DNA from: Desulfobulbus sp.
GTDB lineage: Bacteria; Desulfobacterota; Desulfobulbia; Desulfobulbales; Desulfobulbaceae
Direction: 5' to 3'
DNA: 18,557 bases
Assembly (NCBI GenBank): GCA_028684915.1
Contig: JAQUEZ010000112.1
Location: 1-18,557 of the forward strand
The notes beneath the pieces are model-generated. The model ran no database searches. It was not told the origin of the DNA and worked only from the letters and a program-made list of their open reading frames with translations. Positions 7,476 through 14,429 of the stretch are shown here, piece by piece (the stretch's first letter is position 1; each line of letters begins with the position of its first letter). The position numbers and the translations under genes are program-made.

Positions 7476-10453
7476 CCTGCTTCAACGAGGAAAATACGGT
7501 CGAACAACTGGTGCTGGACGCACTGATCGACAGGGATGGTCAGCGGTGCGTATCCGAACCGCAAGCCGATTATCTCGATTCCCACCTCTCTCTTCATCTT
7601 TCGGCTCTCAAATGGCGCTTTGTGCCCGCCGAGGAGCTACCTCGCCAACATTCTGATGTGCTGGTGGAATCGGTGGTGCGTGATGCCCTCATTCGCCTGA
7701 ACCCGGAAATCAAGGACCAGCCCGACCGAGCCGACGAGGTACTCTACCGCCTGCGGACCATCCCGCTGTCAGTACAGAGCGAAGGCCTGGTGCGGGCCAA
7801 CGAGCTGTTTGCCGAATGGCTGCGGGGCGAGAAGTCCATGCCCTTCGGCGAGCGCGGCGAACATACACAGGTAACGCTGATCGACTTCGAGAATCTTAGC
7901 AACAACGATTACGTGGTCACCAACCAGTGGGTCTACCCGGTCAAGGAAGGCGGTCGTCGCTTCGATATCGTCATGCTGGTCAATGGCATCCCGCTGGTGA
8001 TCGGCGAGGCCAAGACACCGGTCCGCCCGGCGGTGACCTGGGTAGACGGGGCCAGCGATATTCACAACGGCTACGAACAGAGCGTGCCGCAGATGTTCGT
8101 GCCCAATGTCTTCTCTTTTGCCACCGAGGGCAAGTGCTATCGCTATGGCTCTGTACGGATGCCCATCGATATCTGGGGGCCGTGGCACGATGGCGAGAAT
8201 AAGGCCGAGGGGACGCTTGCGGACGTGCAGCGTTCCATCCGTTCCATGCTGCGCCCCCATGTGGTGTTGGACATCCTGCAGAACTTCACCCTGTTCGCCA
8301 CCGACAAGAAGCACCGGCGCATCAAGACCATCTGCCGCTATCAGCAGTACGAGGGCGCTAACCTGATGGTGGCCCGCGTGGTTAAGGGCTATCCCAAGAA
8401 GGGTCTGATCTGGCACTTCCAGGGCTCGGGCAAGTCGCTCCTGATGGTGTTCGCGGCGCAGAAGCTGAGGATGCATCGCAAGCTCGGCAACCCCACGGTG
8501 ATGATCGTGGTGGACCGCATCGACTTGGACACCCAGATCACCGCCACCTTCAACGCCGCCGATATCCCGAACATGATCGGAGCGGCAACCCGGCAGGAGC
8601 TGCAAGGCCTGCTGGCGGCTGACACCCGCAAAATCATCATCACCACCATTCACAAGTTCGGCGAGGCGGATGGCCGTCTGAACGAGCGTTCGAACATCAT
8701 CGTGATGGTGGACGAGGCGCACCGTACCCAGGAAGGCGATTTGGGACGCAAGATGCGCGACGCACTGCCCAACGCCTTTCTCTTCGGCCTGACCGGAACG
8801 CCGATCAACAAGCGAGACCGCAACACCTTCTGGGCTTTCGGCGCGGACGAGGATGATCAGGGATACATGAGCCGCTACTCGTTCCAGGACTCGATCCGGG
8901 ACAAGGCCACGCTGCCGCTGCATTTCGAAGCGGTGGACGTGAAGCTGCACATCAACAAGGACGCCATCGACGAAGCCTACTCCCAGATGACCGACGAATT
9001 GAGTGAGCTGGATCGTGACGACCTGGCCAAACGGGCCGCCAAGATGACGGTACTGATCAAGGCCCCTGCGCGGGTAAACGCCATCTGTCAGCACATCATC
9101 AAACACTTTCAGGAGAAAGTGGGGCCCAATGGCTTCAAAGCGCAGGTGGTGACCTTCGACCGGGAATGCTGCGTTCTCTACAAGAAGGCCATGGACGAGC
9201 TGGTCGGGCCGGAGGCCAGCGCCATCGTCATGCACACCCAGGGCGGCAAGTCTGATCAATATGCTGAGTGGAAACTGGGCAAAGATGAGGAGGAAAAACT
9301 CCTTGATAGATATAGGGACCCAATAGACCCTCTCAAATTTCTGATAGTAACCTCCAAACTCCTGACCGGATTCGACGCGCCCATTCTGCAGGTGATGTAC
9401 CTCGACAAGCCGATGAAGGACCACAACCTGCTGCAGGCCATCTGTCGCACCAACCGTGTTTACCCCGGCAAGACCCACGGTCTGATCGTGGATTATCTTG
9501 GCATCTTCGATGACGTGGCCACGGCGCTCGATTTTGATGAAAAGGTCGTCCAGCAGGTCATCACCAACCTGGATGGGCTGAAAAAGGAACTGCCTGGGCA
9601 GATGGTAAGATGTCTGTCATTCTTCCCGGCTGTGGACCGCACAGCCGGTGGCTACGAGGGGCTGATTGCGGCGCAGGATTGCCTGCCGGATAACGCGACC
9701 CGGGACAAGTTCGCTGCGGAATACTCGGTGCTCTCGCGCTTATGGGAGGCGTTGTCTCCCGATCCCTGTCTCGGCCCCTACGAAAAGGACTACAAGTGGC
9801 TGACTCAAGTTTATGAATCGGTGAAGCCGCCGAGCGGCAACGGCAAGCTGCTCTGGCACGCCCTGGGGGCCAAGACCATCGAACTGGTGCATGCGAATGT
9901 GCATCTGGAGACAGTGCGCGATGATCTGGACACCCTGGTGATGGACGCCGAAATCCTCGAAGGGCTGCTCGATGCCAATGACTCAGACAAAAAATCCAAG
10001 GAAATCGAGATCAAGCTTGTCGCTCGCCTGCGCAGGCACAAGGACAATCCGAAGTTTATCGCCCTGGGTGAGCGCCTCGAAAAACTCAAAGAGCGGCATG
10101 AACAGGGGCTGCTCCATAGTCTCGACTTTCTCAAGGAATTGCTGACCCTGGCCAAGGAGGTCGTCCAGGCAGAGAAGCAGGTGGACCCGGTCGATGAACA
10201 GGCCAAGGCCAAAGCGGCCCTGACCGACCTGTTCGCCGAGGTGAAGAACGGCAAGACGCCGATGGTGATCGAGCGGATCGTAACCGACATCGACGAGATC
10301 GTCCGCATGGTCCGCTTCCCTGGTTGGCAGAATACCAAAACTGGAGAGCGCGAGGTTCAGAAGGCTCTGCGCAAAGTGATCTATGTGAAATACCAGATCA
10401 AGGACCAAGATCTTTTCGACAAGGCGTTTGGATATATCCGGCAGTACTATTGA
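7472..10453 (+). CDS. hsdR: Type I restriction endonuclease subunit HsdR
   Basis: This 993-aa protein is full length for HsdR. It begins 'ENTVEQLVLDAL', as many HsdR proteins do. The nuclease domain has D165 in 'FDIVMLVNGIPLV' and E179/K181 in 'GEAK', the PD-(D/E)XK pattern. The translocase follows: 'QGSGKS' (317-322, Walker A), 'VDEAH' (413-417), 'TGTP' (441-444), 'LLTGFDAP' (about 633-640) and motif VI 'QAICRTNR' (about 655-662). A helical, charged C-terminal region (about 870-960) would bind the methyltransferase core. The subunit translocates DNA with ATP and cuts unmodified DNA at a distance. Its ATG overlaps the helicase stop. A short stretch (about 9250-9365) uses AT-rich codons unlike the rest of the gene. 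All key motifs are intact. Confidence 0.95.
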   Translation: MTCFNEENTVEQLVLDALIDRDGQRCVSEPQADYLDSHLSLHLSALKWRFVPAEELPRQHSDVLVESVVRDALIRLNPEIKDQPDRADEVLYRLRTIPLSVQSEGLVRANELFAEWLRGEKSMPFGERGEHTQVTLIDFENLSNNDYVVTNQWVYPVKEGGRRFDIVMLVNGIPLVIGEAKTPVRPAVTWVDGASDIHNGYEQSVPQMFVPNVFSFATEGKCYRYGSVRMPIDIWGPWHDGENKAEGTLADVQRSIRSMLRPHVVLDILQNFTLFATDKKHRRIKTICRYQQYEGANLMVARVVKGYPKKGLIWHFQGSGKSLLMVFAAQKLRMHRKLGNPTVMIVVDRIDLDTQITATFNAADIPNMIGAATRQELQGLLAADTRKIIITTIHKFGEADGRLNERSNIIVMVDEAHRTQEGDLGRKMRDALPNAFLFGLTGTPINKRDRNTFWAFGADEDDQGYMSRYSFQDSIRDKATLPLHFEAVDVKLHINKDAIDEAYSQMTDELSELDRDDLAKRAAKMTVLIKAPARVNAICQHIIKHFQEKVGPNGFKAQVVTFDRECCVLYKKAMDELVGPEASAIVMHTQGGKSDQYAEWKLGKDEEEKLLDRYRDPIDPLKFLIVTSKLLTGFDAPILQVMYLDKPMKDHNLLQAICRTNRVYPGKTHGLIVDYLGIFDDVATALDFDEKVVQQVITNLDGLKKELPGQMVRCLSFFPAVDRTAGGYEGLIAAQDCLPDNATRDKFAAEYSVLSRLWEALSPDPCLGPYEKDYKWLTQVYESVKPPSGNGKLLWHALGAKTIELVHANVHLETVRDDLDTLVMDAEILEGLLDANDSDKKSKEIEIKLVARLRRHKDNPKFIALGERLEKLKERHEQGLLHSLDFLKELLTLAKEVVQAEKQVDPVDEQAKAKAALTDLFAEVKNGKTPMVIERIVTDIDEIVRMVRFPGWQNTKTGEREVQKALRKVIYVKYQIKDQDLFDKAFGYIRQYY
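7484..7506 (+). repeat. 23-bp direct repeat, right copy (start of hsdR)
   Basis: This is the partner of 4775-4797, with 21 of 23 positions identical. Recombination between the two would remove the helicase and restore an in-frame hsdR start directly after hsdS. Confidence 0.8.
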
Positions 10454-10749
10454 AAATGTTTTTAGTAGAGCTTTGAGGTGAACAGTTTCAGTTCGTATAG
10501 ATTGGAAGCATCTTCACCCTCCCATAATAACAAGCTGTTTCGTACGACAAATACTCAATAGGCTATGCGAACTAGACAATTTCCCAACCTGCTGTTTATG
10601 TGACTGGGAGGTGTCATTTTCCATTTGTTTATCGTACGCGATCCATGCGAAAAAGTTGCTCTTCGATGGGTCAGTCAGGAGATGACTTTTTTGTGAATTA
10701 TTATAGGGATGACTATTTAGAAATTTTATCTATTTAAGGTGGGCTTGCC
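10454..10749. other. AT-rich junction between hsdR and the cyclase genes
   Basis: No gene is seen in these 296 bases. Base composition falls sharply here compared with hsdR, marking a module boundary. An 11-bp inverted repeat with one G-U type mismatch pairs 10490-10500 with 10563-10573. The palindrome TCGTACGA occurs at 10540-10547 and a related TCGTACG at 10632-10638. A weak promoter could lie at TTGTGA (10691-10696) and TATTTA (10714-10719), 17 bases apart, but both boxes are poor matches. AAGGTGG at 10736-10742 is the ribosome binding site of the next gene. Confidence 0.4.
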
Positions 10750-11529
10750 TTGCTAACAACTGAACAAGATAAGATACTTAGAGCTACAATCAATGACTCA
10801 TTAAATAGAGCAGAAAGGCATTGGATAAATGGTGGTCATAAACTTGCCGCGAGTAGAGAAGCTGTCTTGGAAAGTATGCAGAAAATTGTTATGGATTCTG
10901 AACCGTCAAAAATCCCTGGGCATAAATTAGTTCAAGATGACGAGACGGTCATAGATGAATTTATTGCATTTGTTGCTGACATGAGAGATTCGAGCAGGCA
11001 TCTCATGTGCGCAATTAGTGAAAAAACAGCTAAAGTATCAGGTTTACAACGAGTATTTTATGAGACATCAGCCTTGCTGCCTTCTTTGGCATTAGCTATA
11101 AAATTTGAAGACGGTAATGTCACGGAATATCTAGGAGATGGGGTTTTGGCTTTATTCAGAGTTGATCCGAATAATAGAAAGCATTCAATTTATGCTGCTC
11201 ATAAGGCAGCAAAAAATTCAATTATTGAAGTTAGAAATGTAGTTAACGAAATCCTTTCAGATAGGTATTGGTTACCGAATATAGATATCGGTGTAGGTCT
11301 TTCACTCAGTAAAACATTGGTTACCCTTGTGGGGCTGCCAACAGAGAAGCACCCAAAGGCTTTTGGTGAGTGTGTGTTTAGAGCAACAAAATTATCTGGT
11401 GGCAGGAATGAAATTATCACAGATCAATATCTAAAGTCTGCGTGGCCATCTGGAAAAGGAGGCACAATTACTTTTAAGTCTAAGAAAATGAATAATGTTG
11501 ACGGATATTTAATATCAAGCACGGTGTAA
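10750..11529 (+). CDS. Class III nucleotidyl cyclase, first of a pair (Pycsar-type)
   Basis: This 259-aa cytosolic protein has a class III cyclase domain from about residue 70. The first metal-binding Asp is D77 in 'FVADMRDSS' and the second is D130 in 'EYLGDGVLALF', followed by 'IDIGVGLSLSK' (178-188). At the site where cyclases usually read GDxVNxAxR/K it reads G206-E207-C-V-F210-R-A-T-K214, so Asp is replaced by Glu and the catalytic Asn by Phe, while Lys is kept. The 70-residue N-terminus is of unknown type. The start is TTG at 10750 after AAGGTGG; an in-frame stop at 10735 rules out anything further upstream, and the first in-frame ATG is only at residue 43. A second cyclase and a PycTM-like effector follow, which points to cCMP or cUMP synthesis on phage infection. 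The product nucleotide cannot be read from the sequence. Confidence 0.72.
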   Translation: MLTTEQDKILRATINDSLNRAERHWINGGHKLAASREAVLESMQKIVMDSEPSKIPGHKLVQDDETVIDEFIAFVADMRDSSRHLMCAISEKTAKVSGLQRVFYETSALLPSLALAIKFEDGNVTEYLGDGVLALFRVDPNNRKHSIYAAHKAAKNSIIEVRNVVNEILSDRYWLPNIDIGVGLSLSKTLVTLVGLPTEKHPKAFGECVFRATKLSGGRNEIITDQYLKSAWPSGKGGTITFKSKKMNNVDGYLISSTV

Positions 11530-11562
11530 ATGCAACAAACATGAAAGTAAAAACTTGCATTT
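11528..11562. repeat. 8-bp perfect inverted repeat between the two cyclase genes
   Basis: AAATGCAA at 11528-11535 and TTGCATTT at 11555-11562 are exact reverse complements around a 19-base loop, starting inside the stop codon of the first cyclase. It could be a weak terminator stem or an operator. The right arm contains the -35-like TTGCAT of the putative promoter. Confidence 0.55.
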
Positions 11563-11585
11563 TAAAAAGGTGACATCGTTATAAT
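11555..11585 (+). promoter_or_regulatory. Possible promoter for the second cyclase and effector
   Basis: A perfect -10 box, TATAAT, lies at 11580-11585. Upstream, TTGCAT at 11555-11560 is a partial -35 match with a long 19-base spacer. It lies about 20 bases before the GTG start of the second cyclase and would allow that gene and the membrane effector to be expressed separately from the first cyclase. Confidence 0.35.
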
Positions 11586-11606
11586 TTATGTTAATCAGAG
11601 GAAATC

Positions 11607-12329
11607 GTGGAAGCAACATATTCACCTTTTAATTTTGAAAAAAGCCGCGAACGCATTTCTGAAATACTGGACAGCTCGAACTCTGGTTACGAAGACCACA
11701 AGAGCATCCCATCAAGAGATAAATTAACTTTCACAAATGGATATTACGTCGACGTAACCGTTTTGTTCATCGACATGCGTGGCTCTAAAGCCCTGAGCGA
11801 AAAACACACTCGTCCTGTATTGGCAAAGATCTATCGCGTCTATATATCGGAAATGGTTGCTGTATTGAGAGACAACGAGACTGTGAGTGAAATTTACATT
11901 GAAGGGGATGGTGTTTGGGCTGTTTTTAATACAACGACTAAACCTGACGTTAACTCTGTTTTTTCAACTGCAGGAAAAATCGCATCTCTGATTGACACTA
12001 TTAACATTAAATTGTCAAGGAAAAGCTATTCAACAATTGAAGTTGGAATTGGTATAGATGACGGGTCGTCACTGTACATTAAAGCAGGCTACAAAGGCAG
12101 CAGTATTAATGAGGTTGTTTGGATTGGACGCGTCGTCGGAACAGCTGCCAATTTGTGCTCGAATGGTAACAGAACTTGGTTGGATAAAGAAATAATGGTT
12201 TCTGAAGTCGTGTATAATAATCTAAATGACAATAATAAGTCTCTTTTGGAATGGAGTCAATCCAGGCAGTGCTATCATGGAAATATAGTGAATATAGCAA
12301 TGAATGAATGGGTGCAAGAAAATGCATAG
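11607..12329 (+). CDS. Pycsar-type class III nucleotidyl cyclase (PycC-like), second of a pair
   Basis: This 240-aa protein strongly resembles the cyclases of Pycsar systems: 'VLFIDMRGSKALSEKH' (metal Asp D56), 'EIYIEGDGVWAVFNT' (D101), 'EVGIGIDDG' (145-153) and 'IKAGYKGSSINEVVWIG' (158-174). At the next motif, where relatives have a GD.VN.A.K pattern, it reads G174-R175-V-V-G178-T-A-A-N182. The Asp, Asn and Lys/Arg that position base and phosphate are all replaced, so its own second half-site looks dead while metal binding is intact. The start is GTG 11607 after AGAGGAAA (11597-11604). It overlaps the effector gene by 8 bases. On its own it may be inactive, and pairing with the first cyclase is the natural hypothesis. 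A homodimer with an altered mechanism cannot be excluded. Confidence 0.82.
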   Translation: MEATYSPFNFEKSRERISEILDSSNSGYEDHKSIPSRDKLTFTNGYYVDVTVLFIDMRGSKALSEKHTRPVLAKIYRVYISEMVAVLRDNETVSEIYIEGDGVWAVFNTTTKPDVNSVFSTAGKIASLIDTINIKLSRKSYSTIEVGIGIDDGSSLYIKAGYKGSSINEVVWIGRVVGTAANLCSNGNRTWLDKEIMVSEVVYNNLNDNNKSLLEWSQSRQCYHGNIVNIAMNEWVQENA

Positions 12330-12891
12330 CAAATTAGAATTTGTGTCAGCATCAATTATAGACACTCAATTAACTATAAGAGCAATCGATGTAAAGGTAG
12401 CGGCACTTCTAGTTGGAATTCTAGCACCATTGCATAAGACAAGTAGAATTTTTTCACACCTCGATCATTTTTGGTCCCAGTCACCCCGGTGGATATTCGC
12501 AACCGCTGTTGTTCTTTTTATCCTTTCATGGCTATTCGCATTAGCTTCTCTTGTGCGTGCGATTGGCGCGGTTGATAATCCGTCTAAACATATCATCAAC
12601 ACAACCAATTGCAGAGGAACATTTTATGGTGAAGGTCTCTATAAATTGGGAATCTTCGATGTGTTTGTGAATCGTGATATTATCACTGCTTCCAAAGATC
12701 CCAAATCTTTCTCAGACCATCTTCCCACCAATGAAGCAGAAATTGAACTTGAGCTAGTTTACGAAAAATTGAAGTTGTCCTACATTAGGGACATAAAAAT
12801 TCACCGCCTCAACTGGGGGCTTAGGTTTTCTCTTTTGTGGCTTGTTATTGGCATCGTCATATATTTGTCTTCTAAATATATACTCAACTAG
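12322..12891 (+). CDS. Pycsar effector-family membrane protein (PycTM-like)
   Basis: This 189-aa protein resembles the Pycsar transmembrane effector family (DUF5706-like). An N-terminal amphipathic stretch (1-20) leads into 'AIDVKVAALLVGILAPL', matching the family's D-x-K-A-x-x-LL pattern at the first membrane segment (about 22-38). A second segment follows at about 57-81, a soluble loop (about 85-155), then 'LKLSYIRDIKIHRLNWGLRF' and a third segment (about 165-184). In known systems such effectors sense cyclic pyrimidine nucleotides and disrupt the inner membrane, halting phage growth. I chose ATG 12322, overlapping the cyclase stop (ATGCATAG), over an in-frame ATG at 12304; both have weak ribosome binding sites, which suggests translational coupling. 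The fold and context agree well; the activating nucleotide is unknown. Confidence 0.8.
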   Translation: MHSKLEFVSASIIDTQLTIRAIDVKVAALLVGILAPLHKTSRIFSHLDHFWSQSPRWIFATAVVLFILSWLFALASLVRAIGAVDNPSKHIINTTNCRGTFYGEGLYKLGIFDVFVNRDIITASKDPKSFSDHLPTNEAEIELELVYEKLKLSYIRDIKIHRLNWGLRFSLLWLVIGIVIYLSSKYILN

Positions 12892-13113
12892 TTATTGATA
12901 TTGTCGATAATGCTTATAGATCAATAAATATAACTGGAAATATCAACATTATTAAAAGGTTGAAACACGCCTGTTAGATTATTTCACTGTCCAAAGGCAA
13001 CACCTCTCCAGTATTTTGACTTCGGCAACCCGTTTCTTCGTTTTTTCCATCACGCCGTTTCTTCTTTCTTGGCCAAAGGCCTTGTTTTCTCTCATTCTTG
13101 TCCCACCAAGGCG
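12892..13113. other. Gene-poor junction downstream of the effector gene
   Basis: I see no supported gene here. It holds AT-rich inverted repeats just after the effector stop (TTGATATT 12895-12902 with AATATCAA 12939-12946) that lack a GC stem, so they are at best a weak terminator. GTTTCTTCGTTT occurs at 13032-13043 and again at 13170-13181, on the other side of the leftward terminator. Composition rises from AT-rich to GC-rich within this stretch, so it is the likely seam between the Pycsar module and the mobile-element backbone. Confidence 0.4.
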
Positions 13114-13158
13114 CCAACAAAAACGGCTGCCCAACCGTCATGGTCGGAGCAGCCGTTT
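13114..13158 (-). terminator. Rho-independent terminator of the leftward operon
   Basis: Arms 13121-13130 (AAACGGCTGC) and 13149-13158 (GCAGCCGTTT) are perfect 10-bp reverse complements around an 18-base loop that can pair further. On the minus strand the stem runs directly into TTTTTGTT. It lies about 30 bases past the stop of the 79-aa gene, the last gene of the leftward operon. Confidence 0.85.
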
Positions 13159-13188
13159 GCGTTGCTGGGGTTTCTTCGTTTCTTCGAT

Positions 13189-13428
13189 TTATTCGTGGTC
13201 AGTTATCGGCTCTTCACAGCGGCACCCTTTCCCGACCTTCTTGGTTGGATGGCAGGAAAAACTCCAGTCAACCTGATCGGTTGGCAAGATCGAATGCACC
13301 ATGCCTATGGTGAGTCCGCAATGTTGCAGCGCGTTCTGTCTCGCTGCCGAGAGTGAAGGCGCTTCGATGCTGAATGCTCCAGAGAATTCAAAAATCACTG
13401 GAATTTTGTACCTTTTCATGTTCGTCAT
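13189..13428 (-). CDS. Small conserved-type protein, unknown function
   Basis: This is a 79-aa protein with an excellent ribosome binding site (AAGGAGGGG on the minus strand, 13432-13440) directly after the ArdC stop, then ATG at 13426-13428. The first 65 residues look like a compact alpha/beta domain: strands 'KIPVIFEFSGAFSIEAPS', a helix 'LSAARQNALQHCG', and a closing 'VDWSFSCHPTKKVG'. I have the impression of similar small proteins beside antirestriction genes on mobile elements but know no function for them. It is the last gene before the terminator. The C-terminus carries a Cys-rich tail ('CRCEEP') that could be incidental. The reading is supported by site and position rather than by a named family. 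Confidence 0.7.
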   Translation of the reverse strand: MTNMKRYKIPVIFEFSGAFSIEAPSLSAARQNALQHCGLTIGMVHSILPTDQVDWSFSCHPTKKVGKGCRCEEPITDHE

Positions 13429-13440
13429 CAGCCCCTCCTT

Positions 13441-14376
13441 TTACACCGCAACGGGAAGTTCGTTCGTTGCGGATACATCTTCCTGAACGCCAACAATCCC
13501 GGCCTTGTCGAAGACAAAGTCGGCGGCTTGCTGGGCCTTGGCAGCGGCGGTGAAGATGGACTTACTGTCGCCCTGGAGGATCTGCAACCAGTGGTGGATA
13601 TACTCGGGATGACGCATGGTCTCAAAGGGGATGCTGGTATGGGCACCGAGAAAGGCGGCGCCGATCTCAGCCACCAACTCCTCGAAAGCGTAACCCAAAT
13701 CACCGAAGCGGGTGCCGAACACCCGGTTCAACCGGCCGGTGTGCCCGGTCCAATGGCAGATTTCATGGTAACCGGTGGCATAGTAGAAATCACCATGCTC
13801 GAAGCTGGACCGATGGGGCAGGATCACCATATCCGGACCCGGCAGATAGCAGGCCTTGTTGCCGCCATGCTTCAGGATCGGCAGGGCTAGGATCTGCTCC
13901 GCCAGTTGGTTGCATTCGTCCAGACCTGGCGCTTCTTCTTCGACCAGCGTCGGTAGATCCAACCCCTCGCACTGCTCCACGTTGAACACCGTGTAGCTGC
14001 GGGCAAAAGGGATCAACTTTCGCTCCTGTTCGTCATCGGTCAAGGCATCGGGCTGCGCATCGCCTTCCCGGTCCCTGGCGGGCAGGAACTTCCAAAAAAC
14101 AACAGAAACCCCTTGCTCGCCCTTGCGTACATGGCCGCCCAACTGCTCGGTATTGCGGAAGGTGAGCCAGCGGGGATCGACATGGCCACGGGCCAACGCC
14201 ACCAGGTTGAGCAATAGGACGTTCATCCCCCGGTAAGGCCGGTTGGTGAGCGCATTGCGGAAGGGGCCGTAATGGATCGTTTGCCAGGGCTTGGCCCAGG
14301 GATTGACGCCGCCTTCCAGGGCAGTGATGATCTTGGCGGTGATTTCTTCGTAGATTGATGTTTTTGGATTGTTCAT
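13441..14376 (-). CDS. ardC: ArdC-like antirestriction protein (ssDNA-binding domain plus zincin-like metallopeptidase domain)
   Basis: This 311-aa protein has the two domains of ArdC-type proteins. The N-terminal ssDNA-binding domain (about residues 5-135) includes 'YEEITAKIITALEGGVNPWAKPW', 'NALTNRPYRGMNVLLL' and 'VRKGEQGVSVVFWK'. The C-terminal zincin-like metallopeptidase domain has H204-E-I-C-H208 in 'ATGYHEICHWTGHTGRLNR', followed by 'YAFEELVAEIGAAFL', which supplies the third zinc ligand. ArdC proteins protect incoming mobile DNA from restriction. The start is ATG 14376 after AAGGAG (minus strand), not the upstream in-frame codon at 14433, which would run through the leader hairpin. 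It is preceded by a nested hairpin leader and followed by the 79-aa gene. An antirestriction gene next to a Type I system on one element is notable. Confidence 0.88.
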   Translation of the reverse strand: MNNPKTSIYEEITAKIITALEGGVNPWAKPWQTIHYGPFRNALTNRPYRGMNVLLLNLVALARGHVDPRWLTFRNTEQLGGHVRKGEQGVSVVFWKFLPARDREGDAQPDALTDDEQERKLIPFARSYTVFNVEQCEGLDLPTLVEEEAPGLDECNQLAEQILALPILKHGGNKACYLPGPDMVILPHRSSFEHGDFYYATGYHEICHWTGHTGRLNRVFGTRFGDLGYAFEELVAEIGAAFLGAHTSIPFETMRHPEYIHHWLQILQGDSKSIFTAAAKAQQAADFVFDKAGIVGVQEDVSATNELPVAV

Positions 14377-14390
14377 GATCTCGCTCCTTG

Positions 14391-14429
14391 GATGCAGGGG
14401 ACAACCCATTGGGTCATCCCCAATGGGTT
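14391..14429 (-). ncRNA. radC-motif-like structured RNA leader upstream of ardC
   Basis: A nested hairpin lies just upstream of the ardC ribosome binding site. The outer stem pairs 14397-14401 with 14417-14421, a symmetric 2/2 internal loop follows, and the inner stem pairs 14404-14407 with 14411-14414. A competing 11-bp perfect hairpin (AACCCATTGGG 14403-14413 with 14419-14429) cannot form at the same time. The alternation of C and G blocks recurs in three other leaders of this operon. The published radC RNA motif sits in leaders of radC and antirestriction genes; assignment here is by position and form only. Confidence 0.6.

Noticed and set aside
7769..9478. 569-codon open frame on the minus strand
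   Set aside because: It lies entirely within hsdR, which has all HsdR motifs. The translation has no recognisable domain and is His/Val/Leu-rich, as expected of an antisense frame in a GC-rich gene.
10454..10749. Retron-type ncRNA suggested by the long-range inverted repeat
   Set aside because: No reverse transcriptase gene is present anywhere in the window, and the repeat is short and imperfect.
10750..12891. CBASS system (CD-NTase based) as the identity of the cyclase genes
   Set aside because: The proteins have class III cyclase motifs (F-x-D-M-R, GDG) and not the GS...D-x-D signature of CD-NTases, and the third gene fits a Pycsar effector.
12895..12946. Rho-independent terminator after the effector gene
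   Set aside because: The inverted repeat is purely AT-rich with a long loop and no T tract of the right placement; too weak to call.
13114..13158. Part of a CRISPR or integron attC-like repeat
   Set aside because: There is only one copy, the arms are perfect, and a T tract follows on the minus strand, so a terminator explains it fully.
13016..13356. Several overlapping plus-strand open frames of 71-95 codons
   Set aside because: They run through the terminator hairpin and the 79-aa minus-strand gene, which has a near-perfect ribosome binding site. None has a convincing site or domain.
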